From positions 1 to 7,133 of the forward strand of contig JAEWHQ010000300.1 of NCBI GenBank assembly GCA_023387715.1: DNA of 7,133 nucleotides. Direction: 5' to 3'. Below are positions 6,428 to 7,133 of the stretch, in pieces. The notes beneath the pieces were generated by a model, which was given only the letters and a program-made list of their open reading frames with translations, ran no database searches and was not told where the DNA came from. The first letter of the stretch is position 1. Every line of letters starts with the position of its first letter. A program made the translations under genes and the position numbers. This DNA comes from Pseudomonadota bacterium. Lineage in GTDB: Bacteria; Pseudomonadota; Alphaproteobacteria; Rhizobiales; Rhizobiaceae.

Positions 6428-6449
6428 AAAATAAGCTTATAAGTGATTT

Positions 6450-6487
6450 AAAAAAGCGGCTTTGATTTCTCAAAGCCGCTTTTTTTT
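6450..6487. terminator. Bidirectional rho-independent terminator closing pcs-qor
   Basis: AGCGGCTTTGA (6455-6465) pairs perfectly with TCAAAGCCGCT (6470-6480) around a TTTC loop. The stem is extended by A-T pairs into an A-run on the left and a T-run (6480-6487) on the right. It lies 22 bases after the qor stop and only a few bases beyond the convergent sugar transferase stop (6494-6496), and its flanks suit termination in both directions. Confidence 0.94.
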
Positions 6488-6493
6488 ATTACG

Positions 6494-7133
6494 TTAATAG
6501 GCGTTTTCAGTGTTGAGCAACCGGATTGGCGTGAGGAATAAAATCTTCAAATCAAACCATAATGACCAGTTTTCAATATAATAAAGATCGAACTCGGTGC
6601 GCATACGGATTTTTTCGGCATTATCAATCTCACCGCGCCAGCCATTAATCTGTGCCCAGCCGGTGACACCGGGTTTCACACGGTGACGGGCAAAATAGCC
6701 GTCCACCACTTCATTATAAAGCAGGTTGTGGGAGACTGCGGAAACTGCATGAGGGCGAGGGCCGACCAGCGAGAGAGAGCCCATCAGCGCATTGAAAAAC
6801 TGCGGCAGCTCATCAATAGACGCTTTACGGATAAAACGCCCGACACGGGTAACACGCGGATCATTACGACTGACAGTGACTTTCGCAGTGAAATCGCTCT
6901 GTTCATGATACATGGAGCGGAATTTCAGAACTTCAATCACTTCATTATTAAAGCCGTGGCGTTTTTGTTTGAAAAACACCGGCCCACGGCTGTCGAGCTT
7001 AATTGCAATCGCGGTGAGCAGCATAATAGGTGAAAAAACAATAATGCCGATAAGGCTGAAGATAATGTCAAAGATACGTTTTGCCACCGAATCCCAGTCG
7101 GTAATTGGCTTGTCAAACATATCAAGCATAGGC
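6494..7133 (-). CDS. Polyprenyl-phosphate sugar-1-phosphate transferase, C-terminal part (cut by window edge)
   Basis: Transfers a sugar-1-phosphate from a nucleotide sugar to undecaprenyl phosphate, the first step of an exo- or capsular polysaccharide repeat, at the cytoplasmic face of the inner membrane. Numbered from the methionine at 7129, it shows a hydrophobic re-entrant helix (about 18-44) with the Ser33-Pro34 break, KFRSM (69-73), the catalytic-type Asp106-Glu107 in DELPQ, SLVGPRPH (120-127), KPGVTGWAQINGWRG (152-166) and a terminal IENWSLWFDLKIL. This is the catalytic domain of the bacterial sugar transferase family. The frame is still open at the right edge (a proline codon precedes the methionine), and the LDMFDKPI segment resembles the linker before this domain in long WcaJ-type glucose-phosphate transferases. 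I infer that an N-terminal membrane domain lies beyond the window. The sugar is not determinable here. Confidence 0.9.
   Translation of the reverse strand, partial: PMLDMFDKPITDWDSVAKRIFDIIFSLIGIIVFSPIMLLTAIAIKLDSRGPVFFKQKRHGFNNEVIEVLKFRSMYHEQSDFTAKVTVSRNDPRVTRVGRFIRKASIDELPQFFNALMGSLSLVGPRPHAVSAVSHNLLYNEVVDGYFARHRVKPGVTGWAQINGWRGEIDNAEKIRMRTEFDLYYIENWSLWFDLKILFLTPIRLLNTENAY

Overview
This window looks like ordinary chromosomal housekeeping sequence from an alphaproteobacterium of the order Hyphomicrobiales (Rhizobiales), most likely near the Brucella/Bartonella/Pseudochrobactrum group. The grounds are a bacterial phosphatidylcholine synthase of the rhizobial Pcs type, a short (about 258 aa) alphaproteobacterial NAD kinase, a RhlE-like DEAD-box helicase ending in an IPAFMLI-type tail, and a UbiH-family hydroxylase with GEAAHVFPPIGAQGLN. 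Base composition is moderate (just under half G+C by eye) and looks even across the genes, so there is no compositional sign of transfer. The genus is inferred from remembered family resemblance, not from a search.

Layout, left to right. Positions 1-269 hold no recognisable gene. A tRNA-Thr(TGT) with encoded CCA lies on the minus strand (270-345), with a plausible sigma-70 promoter just upstream of it. NAD kinase (502-1278, +) is followed by a 281-base gap that forms the leader of an RhlE-type RNA helicase (about 1560-3179, +). A strong bidirectional terminator (3199-3234) separates the helicase from a convergent FAD-dependent UbiH/COQ6-family hydroxylase (3248-4456, -). A 169-base divergent spacer containing a 13-base palindrome leads into pcs (4626-5453, +). 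This overlaps a zinc-free quinone oxidoreductase gene (5450-6427, +) by an ATGA junction. A second bidirectional terminator (6450-6487) closes that pair and also serves a convergent sugar-1-phosphate transferase (6494 to the right edge, -), whose N-terminal part lies outside the window.

Functionally this is a set of core-metabolism neighbours rather than one pathway: NADP supply (NAD kinase), NADPH-dependent quinone reduction (qor), probable ubiquinone ring hydroxylation, membrane phosphatidylcholine synthesis, RNA remodelling, and initiation of polysaccharide synthesis on a lipid carrier. The only clear operon is pcs-qor. I found no insertion sequence, CRISPR array, toxin-antitoxin pair, prophage gene or undescribed multi-gene system. 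The points worth a second look are small: start-site questions for the helicase, pcs and the hydroxylase, palindromes in non-coding gaps, and a structured helicase leader with a possible 32-codon upstream ORF.
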